From assembly GCF_022227765.1 (NCBI RefSeq), contig NZ_JAJMLZ010000002.1, forward strand, positions 310,001 through 374,000: DNA of 64,000 nucleotides. The letters are read 5' to 3'. The stretch comes from Ectothiorhodospira shaposhnikovii (GTDB taxonomy: Bacteria; Pseudomonadota; Gammaproteobacteria; Ectothiorhodospirales; Ectothiorhodospiraceae). The position numbers and the translations under genes are program-made. The stretch's first letter is position 1; each line of letters opens with the position of its first letter. The notes under the pieces were generated by a model. That model did no database searches. It saw only the letters and a list, made by a program, of their open reading frames with translations, and was not told the DNA's origin. Positions 9,476-19,108 of this stretch are shown in pieces.

Positions 9476-10237
9476 CTATGGGGTCAACGAGTCGGGAAAG
9501 CGGATCTCCAGCTGACGCCTGGCGCGGCCGGCCGCATCGGATTGACCCAGGGCTTCATGGGCCTCCACCATCACGGCCAGGGCACCGGCCAGGGCCTGCG
9601 TACCACCGAAATGCTCGCGCACATACTCCGCCCGCGCCAGGGCCTGGCGGGGATTTCCCTGGGCCAGCTGTGATCGGGCCTGGCGGATCTCGGCTGCCGC
9701 CATGCCCTCGCGCAGGGCCATCAGATAGGCGGCCACTTCGTCACGGTAACGGGAATCAGGGAAACGCTGCACCAGCTCCCGGAACAGGATGAAGGACTCC
9801 CGCGCCAACGCAATGTCCTGTCGGGGTTCCGGCGGCATCTCACCCTCCGCGTGCAGCGCCTTCCAGCTGCCGTAACGGGCCATGGCCCGCAGATAGAACC
9901 CGTAATCCAGATCCGGATGGGCGGGGAACGCCTGAATGAAACGACGGCTTTGCTCGTAGGCCGAATCCGGCATATCGGATACCAGGCACAGGAATGCGGT
10001 CTCCAGACGGGCCCGAGCCACCCCATCACCCGGCGAATCATGACGGGCCAACCCATCCACCGCCTCCTGAGCTGCCGCGCAGTCCTGGCCTGCCAGTGCC
10101 CTTTGCAGCGCGCGCCGATCCCCATCAGGGTCGGGGCCGGCGGGCAGCGAGGCACAGCCCGACAGCATCACGATCGAGACAAGCAAAGTCGACGCTGGAT
10201 ATTTGAGCAAGCGGATGTATGGTGTCATAAGATTCAT
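9476..10237 (-). CDS. Putative lipoprotein with TPR-like (BamD-like) helices
   Basis: A 253-aa protein taken from the ATG at 10237; an upstream TTG at 10261 would add 8 residues. A lipoprotein signal ends in VIVMLSGC-type sequence (LLVSIVMLSGCASL), predicting lipidation at the Cys near residue 27. The mature part is alpha-helical with repeats (YEQSRRFIQAFPAHPDLDYG, LFRELVQRFPDSRYRDEV) typical of BamD/TPR proteins. It is shorter and more divergent than true BamD, so it is more likely a paralogue than the essential BamD. It precedes the single-pass membrane protein gene by 9 bases. Confidence 0.65.
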   Translation of the reverse strand: MNLMTPYIRLLKYPASTLLVSIVMLSGCASLPAGPDPDGDRRALQRALAGQDCAAAQEAVDGLARHDSPGDGVARARLETAFLCLVSDMPDSAYEQSRRFIQAFPAHPDLDYGFYLRAMARYGSWKALHAEGEMPPEPRQDIALARESFILFRELVQRFPDSRYRDEVAAYLMALREGMAAAEIRQARSQLAQGNPRQALARAEYVREHFGGTQALAGALAVMVEAHEALGQSDAAGRARRQLEIRFPDSLTP

Positions 10238-10353
10238 CGGTGTCGGAACATCATCATGCAAACGTTATCATGCCTGGAGTTTGATGACGCCGGACTATCC
10301 ACCCCGAAGGTGCATCAAACTCCCCGCAGATAGCAGACCGCCGCCCTCAAGTC

Positions 10354-12666
10354 ATGCAAAGATATCTCTCCCGACGCAAGCATTCATTCGGCCCTCCCGT
10401 CACCAAGGGACCTCCAGCCTTGACAAGACCCCTGCAATGCCTGGCCCTGTGCCTGGGCCTGCTGGCACCCGTCCTTTCCGGACAGGTGTCGCAGCCTCCG
10501 CCCCACTTGGACACCCCACATCCCCCGCAGGCCCGGGATGACACGAGGATCGAAGCTGAGGATATCCTCATCCAGCTCAAGAATGATCCCGACGCGGCCT
10601 TTGTCATTGCCGCCCGCAAGGATGACCTCGGCCCCAGAACCCTGCGCCGGGGATGGCGTCGGGCGCACATCCCCCCCGGCATGGATCTGGAATCGGCAAT
10701 CCTCTGGTACCGCCAGCAACCCGGTGTCGCCCATGCCGAACCCAACTACCGTGTTCGCCTGACCTCCCTGTATCCCAATGACCCCCTGTTCAATGAGCAG
10801 TGGGCCCTGTTCGACAGTGACAATCCTCATCATATCCGGGCACCGGAAGCCTGGGGCCTGTCCACGGATGCGGCGCGGATCGTGGTCGGTGTGCTCGACT
10901 CAGGGATCGACTACGAACACGAAGACCTACGCGACAACATCTGGCAAAACCCGAATCCACAGACCGAATTCGACTGCCCCGGGCGTCGGTCCGAAGGACT
11001 GGAGTGCTATCCGGATGACCGTAATGGCTGGAACTTCGTCAGCAATCGTTCAGCCACCCCTCCCGGCAACGATCCAATGGATGACAACGGGCATGGCACC
11101 CATGTCGCCGGCATCATCGGCGCACGGGGCGACAACGCACAGGGGATCACAGGCATCAACTGGCGGGCAAGCCTGCTCCCGCTCAAATTCCTCGCGGCGG
11201 ACGGCACCGGCCTGGTCTCTGACGCAATCGAAGCGATCTACTATGCCGCCGAGAACGGCCGAACGCACATCATCAATGCCAGCTACGAGTATCGCGGTAG
11301 CTCTCAGGCCGAATATGAGGCCATCGCCTACGCCCGCGAACAAGGGGTCATCCTGGTGGCGGCGGCCGGCAACAGCGGCCTGGATCTGGATCGGAGCCCC
11401 GTCTTCCCCGCCGCCCACCGACTGGACAACATCATCGTGGTTGCAGCCAGCACACGGGATGGCGCCAGGCTACGCTCCAGCAACTACGGCGCCGGCACCG
11501 TCCACCTCTCCGCGCCCGGCCAGGACATCCTCAGCGCCTGGCCGGTGACAAGAAGCTGCGGCAACTCACCGGCACCGGGCTACTGCCGCCAGACCGGCAC
11601 TTCCATGGCCGCCCCCATGGTCACCGGCGCGGCCGCCCTGCTCTGGGCTCATGACCCGGCGCTGACCCGGGCGGACTGGAAGCTGGTGCGGGAGCGGGTA
11701 TTACTGACGGTCGCGCCCATGGCCCCCCCGCATCCCACCCTAAGCGGCGGCCTGCTTGATCTCTCCGCACTGCTCCACACCGATCCTGCCACCCTGCCCC
11801 CGTTTCAACCCACCCACCTGCAAGGTGCCGGTACCTCATCGGGCATACAACTGGAATGGCTGACTAACAGCACGCGGGCGGATCACCTGGAAATCCAGCG
11901 CTGCCTTCGTCATGGGACAACCGAGGGTCGCTGCGAAACCAACGATTTTCTGCCCCTGGTGACACACGCAGATGGTCAGATGACACACTACCTTGACCCA
12001 TCCGCCCAGCTCTCGGAAGCCACCGCCTACGAATATCGGATACGTGTCGGGAACAACGCGGGCCTGTCGGACTGGTCCCCGGTCCTGAGCCTTGAAACGC
12101 CGCCCCTGCCCCCCTCCGCACTGACGGTGGAATCCACCCGTGACGGCATTCGGTTGCGCTGGCGCAACCATTCCGAACACGCCCAGTGGCTGCAAGTGGA
12201 TCGACGCATCGGGAACGGTGCCTATCAGGCGCTGGCCCGCCTCTCACCCCGAAACGACACCTATCTGGATCCAGCGGGCGACATGGGCGATGTCCAATTA
12301 CGCTACCGACTCTGTGCCGGCCATGACGCCACCGGCTGCTCCGAATACCTGTTCAGCCGTTCCGTTTCCACCCTGCACGGTGATGACGGCAAGATCGGTG
12401 GTAACCGCAGTGATGATCGCCAGCGATGCCTGGCATCCGCCGCGCTAGGAGGTAGTCAGCATGCCCGGGCGGAAACCGCACTGACCGAGCTTCGCAGCTT
12501 CCGGGATGAAAGACTGGCCTCGACAGCCTGGGGTAGACGGATCATCGCGGAGTACTACCGCATCAGCCCGACTCTGGTCCGCTGGATGGACAGACATGAG
12601 ACCCTGGAAACCCTGGTCGGCGGCGGACTCATCGCGGCAGGAGTCAGCCTTAGTAAAATTCCCTGA
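10354..12666 (+). CDS. Secreted S8 (subtilisin-like) serine protease with fibronectin-III-like repeats and CFI-box-like C-terminus
   Basis: A 770-aa protein. A signal sequence lies at ~30-48 (LALCLGLLAPVLSG), followed by a short inhibitor-like propeptide. The peptidase domain carries the triad Asp ~182 (VLDSGIDYEHEDL), His ~247 (NGHGTHVAGIIG) and Ser ~417 (GTSMAAPMVTGAAALLWAH). Two fibronectin-type-III-like modules occupy ~480-670. The C-terminal ~75 residues start CLASAALGG and contain LRSFRDERLASTAWGR and YYRISPTLVRWM. This matches the CFI-box C-terminal domain found on exported proteins, with CLA in place of CFI. The substrate is unknown. Confidence 0.85.
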   Translation: MQRYLSRRKHSFGPPVTKGPPALTRPLQCLALCLGLLAPVLSGQVSQPPPHLDTPHPPQARDDTRIEAEDILIQLKNDPDAAFVIAARKDDLGPRTLRRGWRRAHIPPGMDLESAILWYRQQPGVAHAEPNYRVRLTSLYPNDPLFNEQWALFDSDNPHHIRAPEAWGLSTDAARIVVGVLDSGIDYEHEDLRDNIWQNPNPQTEFDCPGRRSEGLECYPDDRNGWNFVSNRSATPPGNDPMDDNGHGTHVAGIIGARGDNAQGITGINWRASLLPLKFLAADGTGLVSDAIEAIYYAAENGRTHIINASYEYRGSSQAEYEAIAYAREQGVILVAAAGNSGLDLDRSPVFPAAHRLDNIIVVAASTRDGARLRSSNYGAGTVHLSAPGQDILSAWPVTRSCGNSPAPGYCRQTGTSMAAPMVTGAAALLWAHDPALTRADWKLVRERVLLTVAPMAPPHPTLSGGLLDLSALLHTDPATLPPFQPTHLQGAGTSSGIQLEWLTNSTRADHLEIQRCLRHGTTEGRCETNDFLPLVTHADGQMTHYLDPSAQLSEATAYEYRIRVGNNAGLSDWSPVLSLETPPLPPSALTVESTRDGIRLRWRNHSEHAQWLQVDRRIGNGAYQALARLSPRNDTYLDPAGDMGDVQLRYRLCAGHDATGCSEYLFSRSVSTLHGDDGKIGGNRSDDRQRCLASAALGGSQHARAETALTELRSFRDERLASTAWGRRIIAEYYRISPTLVRWMDRHETLETLVGGGLIAAGVSLSKIP

Positions 12667-13071
12667 ATTTTCAAAATCATGCATCCAAGGGTTTACAAAA
12701 GGTCGACACCCTGAGCCATCAGGGTGACACCCAGTCGACTGTCCGGATTTGCCGTCCAGGCCCATAGTCATGGGCAATGATCATCTTCCATGACATCGAG
12801 GGGGTCATACCGATTCGGATCGGCACCAGGCCGGATTCGGATACCTGCCTCTTATCCTCAGACACCCCACCGACAGCACCGCTTATCGGTGCGACCGACC
12901 CTTTTGTCCACAGTTCATGGGGATATGGGGAACTCGGTGCTAGCTATTTAGCAGAGTCCGGCTTTTTCGGCGCTTTTTCACGCTCGCTCCCGCGTTTTTC
13001 TCAAAGACACCCGCTTTCGCCAGACAAAATCGGGTGTCGTACATGCCTCGGCCATTAAGGAGACACACCCG
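12667..13071. other. Intergenic spacer with hairpin and upstream region of lipoprotein gene
   Basis: 405 bases without a convincing gene. An 8-bp stem (CACCCTGA/TCAGGGTG) at 12707-12726 lies shortly after the protease gene and could be a weak terminator, although it lacks a T-run. An open frame at 12777-13058 has no ribosome-binding site and low-complexity translation, so I do not call it. The spacer ends with TTAAGGAGACAC just before the next ATG, a strong Shine-Dalgarno sequence. Confidence 0.4.
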
Positions 13072-15882
13072 ATGACCGTACCAAATCAAAGAAACAGGGC
13101 AAGATTCACGCCCCATGGCGCGATCACCGCGCTCAAGATCAGCAGCTCACTGGCGCTGATGGTCACACTGGCCGCGTGTGGCGGCGGTGGTGGTGGTAAT
13201 GACCCAAAACCAGAGACCCCCACTCCGGGAGAACCGCCGGTATCATCGGCCGGCACCGCATTCCAGGTATCCGGCCAGATCATCGCGGGGGATGATCGCA
13301 GTGGTGCCGCCGGCGCCACCGGTGCCATTGCCTCCCAAGCCACGATGGGCGCGCGCAATCTGCGCGCGGCGCCCATCGAGGATGCCACCATCCGCGTCTG
13401 GCTCTACAACGGCTCCACCAGGGATCCGGCCAATCGGCTCAACGATGAGCCCGTCACCGGCACCACCGACGAGAACGGTCGCTTCACCCTGATCGTACCC
13501 GAAGCGTTTGGCAACGCCGACCGGATCCTGGCGGAAGTCGTTCGTGAAGGCTACATCCAGACCAGCCGAATCTTCCGCGACCTGCAGCCCGGCACCCAAG
13601 TCACCCTGGATCTGGCACTGGCGGCAGAGCAGGTGGCCGTGCAGGCCGTGGACAACGTGGTCTTCAATGCCAGCGGACAGGCCGTCCTGCAGTTCGGCGT
13701 GGTACGCCGGGGTGACGGCAGTCGTGCCGTCGTGGCCGGCGGGGCCTTGGCCGCCGCCAGCGACGATGATGTCGAGGTACAGCTGGAAATTCCGGCAGCC
13801 CGAGTGGGTGAGGGTACCAGCGCGGTGACCGCCGCCATGGCCTACTTTGATCCCAGCGTGGCCGCCGACGCGGAGGCCTTCCCCGGCGACTTTGTCGGCA
13901 CCGGTAATTTCGGGGCCGAACTGGACGGCGTCACCCTGGACCCGGACGCCATCGGCAGCGGTAGCGCTTCCGGGGCACAGGAAGTGCCTGAAGAGTATCG
14001 TCTGATTTCCACCGCCTTCACCCAGCTGCGTCTGTCGGATCAGGACGGCAACAATCTGGCGGTGGACTTCGGCAACAACGACCCGGCCATCGCGTCGGAG
14101 GGCAACCCGTCGGTGCTGCTGCGCGTCCCCCCCGGCACCTACAACACCATCACCCAGGACCATGATGAAGACATGGCAGGCATCCAGGTCCCCATCTACC
14201 TGTACACCGGCGGAAGCTGGAAATATGCCGGGCCGGCCACCCTGGAGACGGACCGTGACGGCACCCTGTACGACGGTGGCGTCGATCCGGTGGCCTTCGA
14301 TGGCACCCTCTACGCCCGCCTGGAGATCAACGACGGCAACAGCTGGGTCAGCTGGCTGAACATCGACTGGCCCATCGTGGTCGGTGATGTCACCGATTAC
14401 TGCGCCGCGGCCGACATCCGCTTTGGCCAAGGCGATGCCACCACGCCCTTCAGCGGCACGGTGAACATCTCGCTGCCGGATGGGGGCCGCCAGTGGACCC
14501 ATGTGAGCAACGGGCAGCTGCGCTTCACCACCCTGGCCGCCGACAATCTCTCCCTGGATGGCTGGGAGTTCACCCTCTGGAACCCCAGAGCCCTGCGGAC
14601 GGAAACCCTGGCGATCACGCCGATCCAGGGTACTGACTGCGCAGCGTCGACCATCACCCTGGAAAACCCCTATACCTGTCGTCTGGAAGGTCAGGTCCTG
14701 CGAGGGGACACACCGGTCGCCAACCGCTCCGTCACCGCCCAGGGCGGCCGTTTCTGGCAATCCACTCGTTCCGGTCAGGATGGGGGATTTGACTTTGATG
14801 TGCCCTGCGGCGTGGACATGAACGTACGTACGGGCAATGTCCAGGCAGACTTCAACGTCAACGGCACACTCACCAATCCGGAGCTGACCGACGACGGCAT
14901 CACCGTCGAAGTGGCCCTGGAGGTGCCCAATCAGGCGCCGACCCTGAGCATGTCCGCTCCCGCCACGGGCATTGTGGGCCAGTCCCTTGGCCTGCAGGTG
15001 ACCGCCTGGGACGCCGACGGCGACACGATCACTCTGACCTGCGTCAGCAATAATTGCGGTGATTTCACCTCGCAGACCGCGGAAGGCGGCTACCTCAGCC
15101 GTACCATCCGGTTTGCACCAGACGCGGCGGGTGGACTGGATGTGGTGCTGGAAGCCACCGACAGCCAGGGCGCCAGCTCCGGCGAACTCAGCCGCACGAT
15201 CCAGATCGATCCAGTGGGTAACCGCACCCCGCGCATCACCCGAGTCAGCCGGACCGTCGACGGACAGACCGCGGACCTGCGCTGCAGCGGCACCAGCTTC
15301 AACCTGAGCTGTGTGGACAACGGCGTCCGTGAAGGCCGCGATGTCACCTACACCGCCTATGCCCATGACCCGGATGGCGACACCCTGAGCTTTGACTGGA
15401 CTCAGGGTGAACAGCCCATGGCGGTTTCGGTTCAGAGCGATGCCTTCACGATCATCGATGCCGCCAGCGGACGGATCACGGTGACGGCCAACGATGGCCA
15501 GGCTACCGCCACGGCCAACATCAACCTCACCGTAGTAGAAAATCAGCCACCGGAGATCCTCTCCGCCTCGGTCACCCCCAACACCGTTCCCGCCACGGAA
15601 ACGGCGCCCGAGCGCAACGCACAGGCCATCCACCTGCGGGCACGGGCCATTGATGATTTCACCCCGGATGACGCCCTGGACTACTTCTGGGACGTGATGC
15701 TGGATGACGTCGTGGCCTGGCAGGGTGAAGGCGCCGAAACCACTATCCCGACCGGAGAACTGGCGCCGGGTCGTTACACCGTCAGACTCACCGCGGTCGA
15801 CGGCGACGAGGCCGAAACCACCCGCGATCTCAGCCTGCGGGTCACCGCCGACCGGGCCGATGTGGAGGTGATCATCCAATGA
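13072..15882 (+). CDS. Large lipoprotein with carboxypeptidase-regulatory-like and Ig/PKD-like domains
   Basis: A 936-aa protein with a lipobox (LMVTLAACGGGGGG), so lipidation is expected at the Cys near residue 36 followed by a Gly-rich linker. Residues ~65-190 look like a carboxypeptidase-regulatory (Cna-B-like) beta sandwich (FQVSGQIIAG, TDENGRFTLIVPEAF). The C-terminal third holds two or three cadherin/PKD-like repeats (NQAPTLSMSAPATG, AWDADGDTITLTC, AHDPDGDTLSFDW, NQPPEILSASV) with calcium-binding-like Asp clusters. It is probably outer-surface exposed. It is followed at once by a second large lipoprotein gene, suggesting a co-exported pair. Function unknown. Confidence 0.75.
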   Translation: MTVPNQRNRARFTPHGAITALKISSSLALMVTLAACGGGGGGNDPKPETPTPGEPPVSSAGTAFQVSGQIIAGDDRSGAAGATGAIASQATMGARNLRAAPIEDATIRVWLYNGSTRDPANRLNDEPVTGTTDENGRFTLIVPEAFGNADRILAEVVREGYIQTSRIFRDLQPGTQVTLDLALAAEQVAVQAVDNVVFNASGQAVLQFGVVRRGDGSRAVVAGGALAAASDDDVEVQLEIPAARVGEGTSAVTAAMAYFDPSVAADAEAFPGDFVGTGNFGAELDGVTLDPDAIGSGSASGAQEVPEEYRLISTAFTQLRLSDQDGNNLAVDFGNNDPAIASEGNPSVLLRVPPGTYNTITQDHDEDMAGIQVPIYLYTGGSWKYAGPATLETDRDGTLYDGGVDPVAFDGTLYARLEINDGNSWVSWLNIDWPIVVGDVTDYCAAADIRFGQGDATTPFSGTVNISLPDGGRQWTHVSNGQLRFTTLAADNLSLDGWEFTLWNPRALRTETLAITPIQGTDCAASTITLENPYTCRLEGQVLRGDTPVANRSVTAQGGRFWQSTRSGQDGGFDFDVPCGVDMNVRTGNVQADFNVNGTLTNPELTDDGITVEVALEVPNQAPTLSMSAPATGIVGQSLGLQVTAWDADGDTITLTCVSNNCGDFTSQTAEGGYLSRTIRFAPDAAGGLDVVLEATDSQGASSGELSRTIQIDPVGNRTPRITRVSRTVDGQTADLRCSGTSFNLSCVDNGVREGRDVTYTAYAHDPDGDTLSFDWTQGEQPMAVSVQSDAFTIIDAASGRITVTANDGQATATANINLTVVENQPPEILSASVTPNTVPATETAPERNAQAIHLRARAIDDFTPDDALDYFWDVMLDDVVAWQGEGAETTIPTGELAPGRYTVRLTAVDGDEAETTRDLSLRVTADRADVEVIIQ

Positions 15883-15938
15883 GCATCCATACACAGACAC
15901 CGCCCACTCTGAAAGCTCAGAACAAGGAGACAAGGGCC

Positions 15939-17675
15939 ATGCAGACGCAGATCCCTTTCCGCAAGACCCTGCTGGCCACCCTGGTGGCCGCCGGGATCGG
16001 CCTGACCGGGTGCAACTCCGACACCGGCAACACCCAGGCACAGTCAAACGCCAACCTGCCGGGCAGTGCCGTGGTGGCGGTCAGCGCCAGGCTGCCGGGC
16101 AGCGGCGATGCCCAGGCAAGCTACATCGATCCCGCAACCCAACTGATCGAGGTCCGTGCCTTCCCCTTCCCCTACGGCTCCTGGGATGAACTGGCGGAGC
16201 GCCTCGGCGACTTCGACCGTGGCTACCATGGTGATCAGGAAGGGCTTTGGATAGACTGGGAAAATCCAGTCAACAGCACGACCCTCACTGCCGACAACCC
16301 CCGAGGCGAGATCGCCCTTACCCCGGGTACCTACCTGATTGTGGCCGGCAGCTGGTCTGATGGCGACACATCGGGCGACCCCCTCTCGGGCAGCGCGACC
16401 CTGGTGAACCTGGACAAGGGCGAGCATCAGGTGGCGTTGAACATGCTGCGTGCCACCTGGGACATCGACGGCACCCTCAACCTGCAGGAACTGAACAATG
16501 CCCGGGGGTTTGACTGGGCGCCGGGCCGCGCCGGCACCCAGAGCCCGGCGGCGATGCTGGGCCTGGGCAACCGGCTCACCGGAGTGCACATCCTGTTCAA
16601 GGGCGGGGACGAGCACCATTACGACTGGGAAGACAGCTTCTTCGGCCTGGGATTCCTGCCGGGCCTGTCCCAGGGCGTGGTCTGGGGCACCAACACCGAC
16701 CAGGGCTGGGTGACACCCGGCTGGGGCTGGGATGAGGCATGGGACGAAGACGACGAATTCAACGATGAAGAATCCGTCGGAATCGACTGGTACGTGGGCA
16801 GTACCGGCGCCCTGCTCCAGGACTATGCCCCGGAATCCGGCAACCGGGCCTTCGTGGTGCTGCCCGAGATGTATATCGAGGCCTATCGCGACAACTGGCA
16901 AGAGGATGAATGGCAATGGCGGGAAGCCGGCCTGTTCGCCCTGAGCCTCCCCATGCTGGAAATGCTTGATGGAGACAACGAGTACTCCAGTACCTACCAG
17001 ACCCAGGTCTGCGACCCGGACGGTCTCAACTGTGAATTACGCTGGGTCGCCTGGCAGTCGGTGGATCAGGACCTGTCGGATCTTCCCTTCGATCCGGCCA
17101 CCTTGCCGGCAGGGGCCATCACCAATGGTGACACCATCGAGGTGACCTTGGTCGAATGGCAGGACCTTGACTGGGTCACGGACGGAACATGGGTGGAAAG
17201 GGACGCCCCCCCCACCCTGGATCGGGATGCCCCGAGCCCTGCCCGAGCCACGGCCGCCGCCCAGCGCCAGGCCCATCAGGCAGACAAGCAGACGCGTCTT
17301 GGCCAGGCCCTACAACGGGCCAGGTTTGCCCAACAGCAGACCCCCGGCAGTGCCGTCACCACCAATTGCTACACCATCGCGTTCGAGGACCTTTACTGGA
17401 ACGCGCAGTTCATCTGGGACGAGGAACGTGGCCAGTGGATACCCGGCACACTGGAGTGGACATCCTTCGGTCAGGCTTTTTTCCATGAAAACCAGTTCCG
17501 TGACCCGGAAACCGGTGAACTGCAGGACACGTTCTTCGCCGAGACCAGCAGTGGCGAGACCCGTGCCTGTGTCCACGAAGTCACCCTCAAGGCCAGACAG
17601 CTGGATGCCGGCTTCCAGGAGAGCTTCCCCGGATTTTTCGGTGACGGCTCTGACACCACCCCGATACTTCGGTGA
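15939..17675 (+). CDS. Large secreted lipoprotein, unknown function
   Basis: A 578-aa protein from the ATG at 15939, which has AAGGAGACAAGG just upstream. The frame is open 20 codons earlier, overlapping the previous gene, but that extension lacks a signal. The signal and lipobox read TLVAAGIGLTGC, giving lipidation near residue 27. The rest is acidic, Trp-rich and extracellular-looking (WVTPGWGWDEAWDEDDEF), with few cysteines. It is the second gene of a two-lipoprotein operon and is closed by an intrinsic terminator. I do not recognise the family. Confidence 0.7.
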   Translation: MQTQIPFRKTLLATLVAAGIGLTGCNSDTGNTQAQSNANLPGSAVVAVSARLPGSGDAQASYIDPATQLIEVRAFPFPYGSWDELAERLGDFDRGYHGDQEGLWIDWENPVNSTTLTADNPRGEIALTPGTYLIVAGSWSDGDTSGDPLSGSATLVNLDKGEHQVALNMLRATWDIDGTLNLQELNNARGFDWAPGRAGTQSPAAMLGLGNRLTGVHILFKGGDEHHYDWEDSFFGLGFLPGLSQGVVWGTNTDQGWVTPGWGWDEAWDEDDEFNDEESVGIDWYVGSTGALLQDYAPESGNRAFVVLPEMYIEAYRDNWQEDEWQWREAGLFALSLPMLEMLDGDNEYSSTYQTQVCDPDGLNCELRWVAWQSVDQDLSDLPFDPATLPAGAITNGDTIEVTLVEWQDLDWVTDGTWVERDAPPTLDRDAPSPARATAAAQRQAHQADKQTRLGQALQRARFAQQQTPGSAVTTNCYTIAFEDLYWNAQFIWDEERGQWIPGTLEWTSFGQAFFHENQFRDPETGELQDTFFAETSSGETRACVHEVTLKARQLDAGFQESFPGFFGDGSDTTPILR

Positions 17676-17725
17676 CGCCGCCCCTGAAACCTCACGGGGC
17701 TAGCCACTGACATTCCGACGACACC

Positions 17726-17752
17726 AGGCCCGGCTCAGTCCGGGCCTTTTTT
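17726..17752 (+). terminator. Intrinsic terminator of the lipoprotein operon
   Basis: AGGCCCGG pairs with CCGGGCCT across a 6-base loop, followed by six T residues. It lies ~50 bases after the second lipoprotein stop codon. Confidence 0.85.
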
Positions 17753-17771
17753 GCGCCTGAATTCACGCATG

Positions 17772-17806
17772 AAAAAAGCCCCGACACTTTCGTGTCGGGG
17801 CTTTTT
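17772..17806 (-). terminator. Terminator of tRNA-Pro
   Basis: A 15-bp stem, AAAAAGCCCCGACAC with GTGTCGGGGCTTTTT, and a 4-base loop. Its T-run works on either strand; on the minus strand it closes the tRNA-Pro transcript. Confidence 0.85.
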
Positions 17807-17812
17807 CGATAC

Positions 17813-17889
17813 TGGTCGGAGTGAAAGGATTCGAACCTTCGACCCCCGCCTCCCGAAGACGGTGCTCTACCAGGCTGAGCTACACTCCG
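17813..17889 (-). tRNA. tRNA-Pro (anticodon CGG)
   Basis: Read on the minus strand, the 77-base gene folds as a complete cloverleaf: acceptor CGGAGTG with CACTCCG; D arm GCTC...GAGC; anticodon stem CCGTC/GGCGG around loop TTCGGGA; T arm GAAGG-TTCGAAT-CCTTT; and encoded 3' ACCA. Anticodon CGG reads the proline codon CCG, abundant in this high-GC genome. A strong terminator follows immediately. Confidence 0.95.
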
Positions 17890-17972
17890 TAAACTGACTC
17901 TCGGGCCGTTGGCCCCGGGAAGCTGCGTATTCTGCTACGAGATGCGTAAAAAGTCCAACATCTCATTCAATG

Positions 17973-18941
17973 CTAGAACACACGCCCCACGGAAAAATGG
18001 GCCAGGGCAGCCATGGCATCCCGGTGGGGGCTGGGGGGCAGCACCGACAGGCTCTCCACCGCCCGCCGGGCCTCGGCCTCGGCCACCTGGCGGGTGTAGT
18101 CGATGGAGCCAGTGGACTGGATGACTTTCAGCACCCGGTCCGCATGCTCCCGCCCGCCCTGCTCGATGGCTTCGCGGATCACGGCGGCGTCTTCGGCATT
18201 GCCCACTCGCATGGCATGGATCAGCGGCAGGGTGGGCTTGCCTTCGGCCAGGTCGTCGCCCATGTTCTTGCCCATCTCCTCCTTGCTGCTGCTGTAGTCC
18301 ATCACGTCGTCGATGAGCTGGAAGGCGGTGCCCAGATGCATGCCGTAGGCCGCAAGGGACGCTTCCGCCGGATCCGGCAACTCCGCCAGCACCGGCCCCA
18401 GACGACTGGCGGCATCGAACAGCTTGGCCGTCTTGGACTGGATCACGTGCATGTAGCGCGCTTCCGTGGTGTCCGCGTCGTGGCAGTTGATGAGCTGCAT
18501 CACCTCGCCCTCGGCGATGGTGCTGGTGGTATGGGAGAGGATCTGCATGGCACGCATGTTGCCGATGGCCACCAGACGCTCGAAGGAACGGGAATAGAGA
18601 TAATCCCCCACCAGGACGCTGGCCTCGTTGCCGAACAGGGCGTTGGCCGTCTCGCGCCCCCGGCGCAGTTCCGAAGCGTCCACTACGTCGTCATGCAGCA
18701 GCGTGGCGGTGTGAATGAACTCGATCACCGCCGCCAACTCGATGTGATGTCGGCCCTGGTAGCCACAGGCACCGGCGGAAAGCAGCACCATCATGGGCCG
18801 CAGCCGCTTGCCGCCGCCACTGATGATGTAGTGGCCCAGCTGGTTGATGAGCACCACCGGAGAGGACAGCAGCTCCAGGATGCAGGCATCCACCGCCTTC
18901 ATGTCATCGGCGATCAGGTCGCGAATCTGGTTAAGGTCCAT
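17973..18941 (-). CDS. ispB: Octaprenyl diphosphate synthase
   Basis: A 323-aa trans-isoprenyl diphosphate synthase, taken from the ATG giving MDLNQIRDLIADDMKAV. The frame extends 22 codons upstream without homology. The first Asp-rich motif is TATLLHDDVVDASELRRG (~residue 85) and the second is FQLIDDVMDYSSSKEEMGKN (~210). IspB extends farnesyl diphosphate to the C40 side chain of ubiquinone. The gene is divergent from rplU, a conserved arrangement in gammaproteobacteria. Confidence 0.95.
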   Translation of the reverse strand: MDLNQIRDLIADDMKAVDACILELLSSPVVLINQLGHYIISGGGKRLRPMMVLLSAGACGYQGRHHIELAAVIEFIHTATLLHDDVVDASELRRGRETANALFGNEASVLVGDYLYSRSFERLVAIGNMRAMQILSHTTSTIAEGEVMQLINCHDADTTEARYMHVIQSKTAKLFDAASRLGPVLAELPDPAEASLAAYGMHLGTAFQLIDDVMDYSSSKEEMGKNMGDDLAEGKPTLPLIHAMRVGNAEDAAVIREAIEQGGREHADRVLKVIQSTGSIDYTRQVAEAEARRAVESLSVLPPSPHRDAMAALAHFSVGRVF

Positions 18942-19108
18942 GGGTGGTAATCGTTCGCTCGGGCAGGAAACCTCGGGCATGCTAGGAAGCGAGCTGTTCA
19001 GTGTCAAGGCGTGTCCTGGGGTTTTGGTGTTTTCAGTATTTGACCACTGCTTGCGGTCAAGGTAAACTTCCGCGTCTTTGGATTCGACCCTTTCTGGAGA
19101 TCAACAAG

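Noticed and set aside
12777-13058. Small open frame in the spacer before the lipoprotein gene
   Set aside because: No Shine-Dalgarno sequence, no recognisable protein and base use unlike neighbouring genes.
13243-16047. 934-codon open frame antisense to the Ig/PKD lipoprotein
   Set aside because: Gly/Val/Ala-rich repetitive translation without motifs; the plus-strand gene has a signal peptide, lipobox and strong ribosome-binding site.
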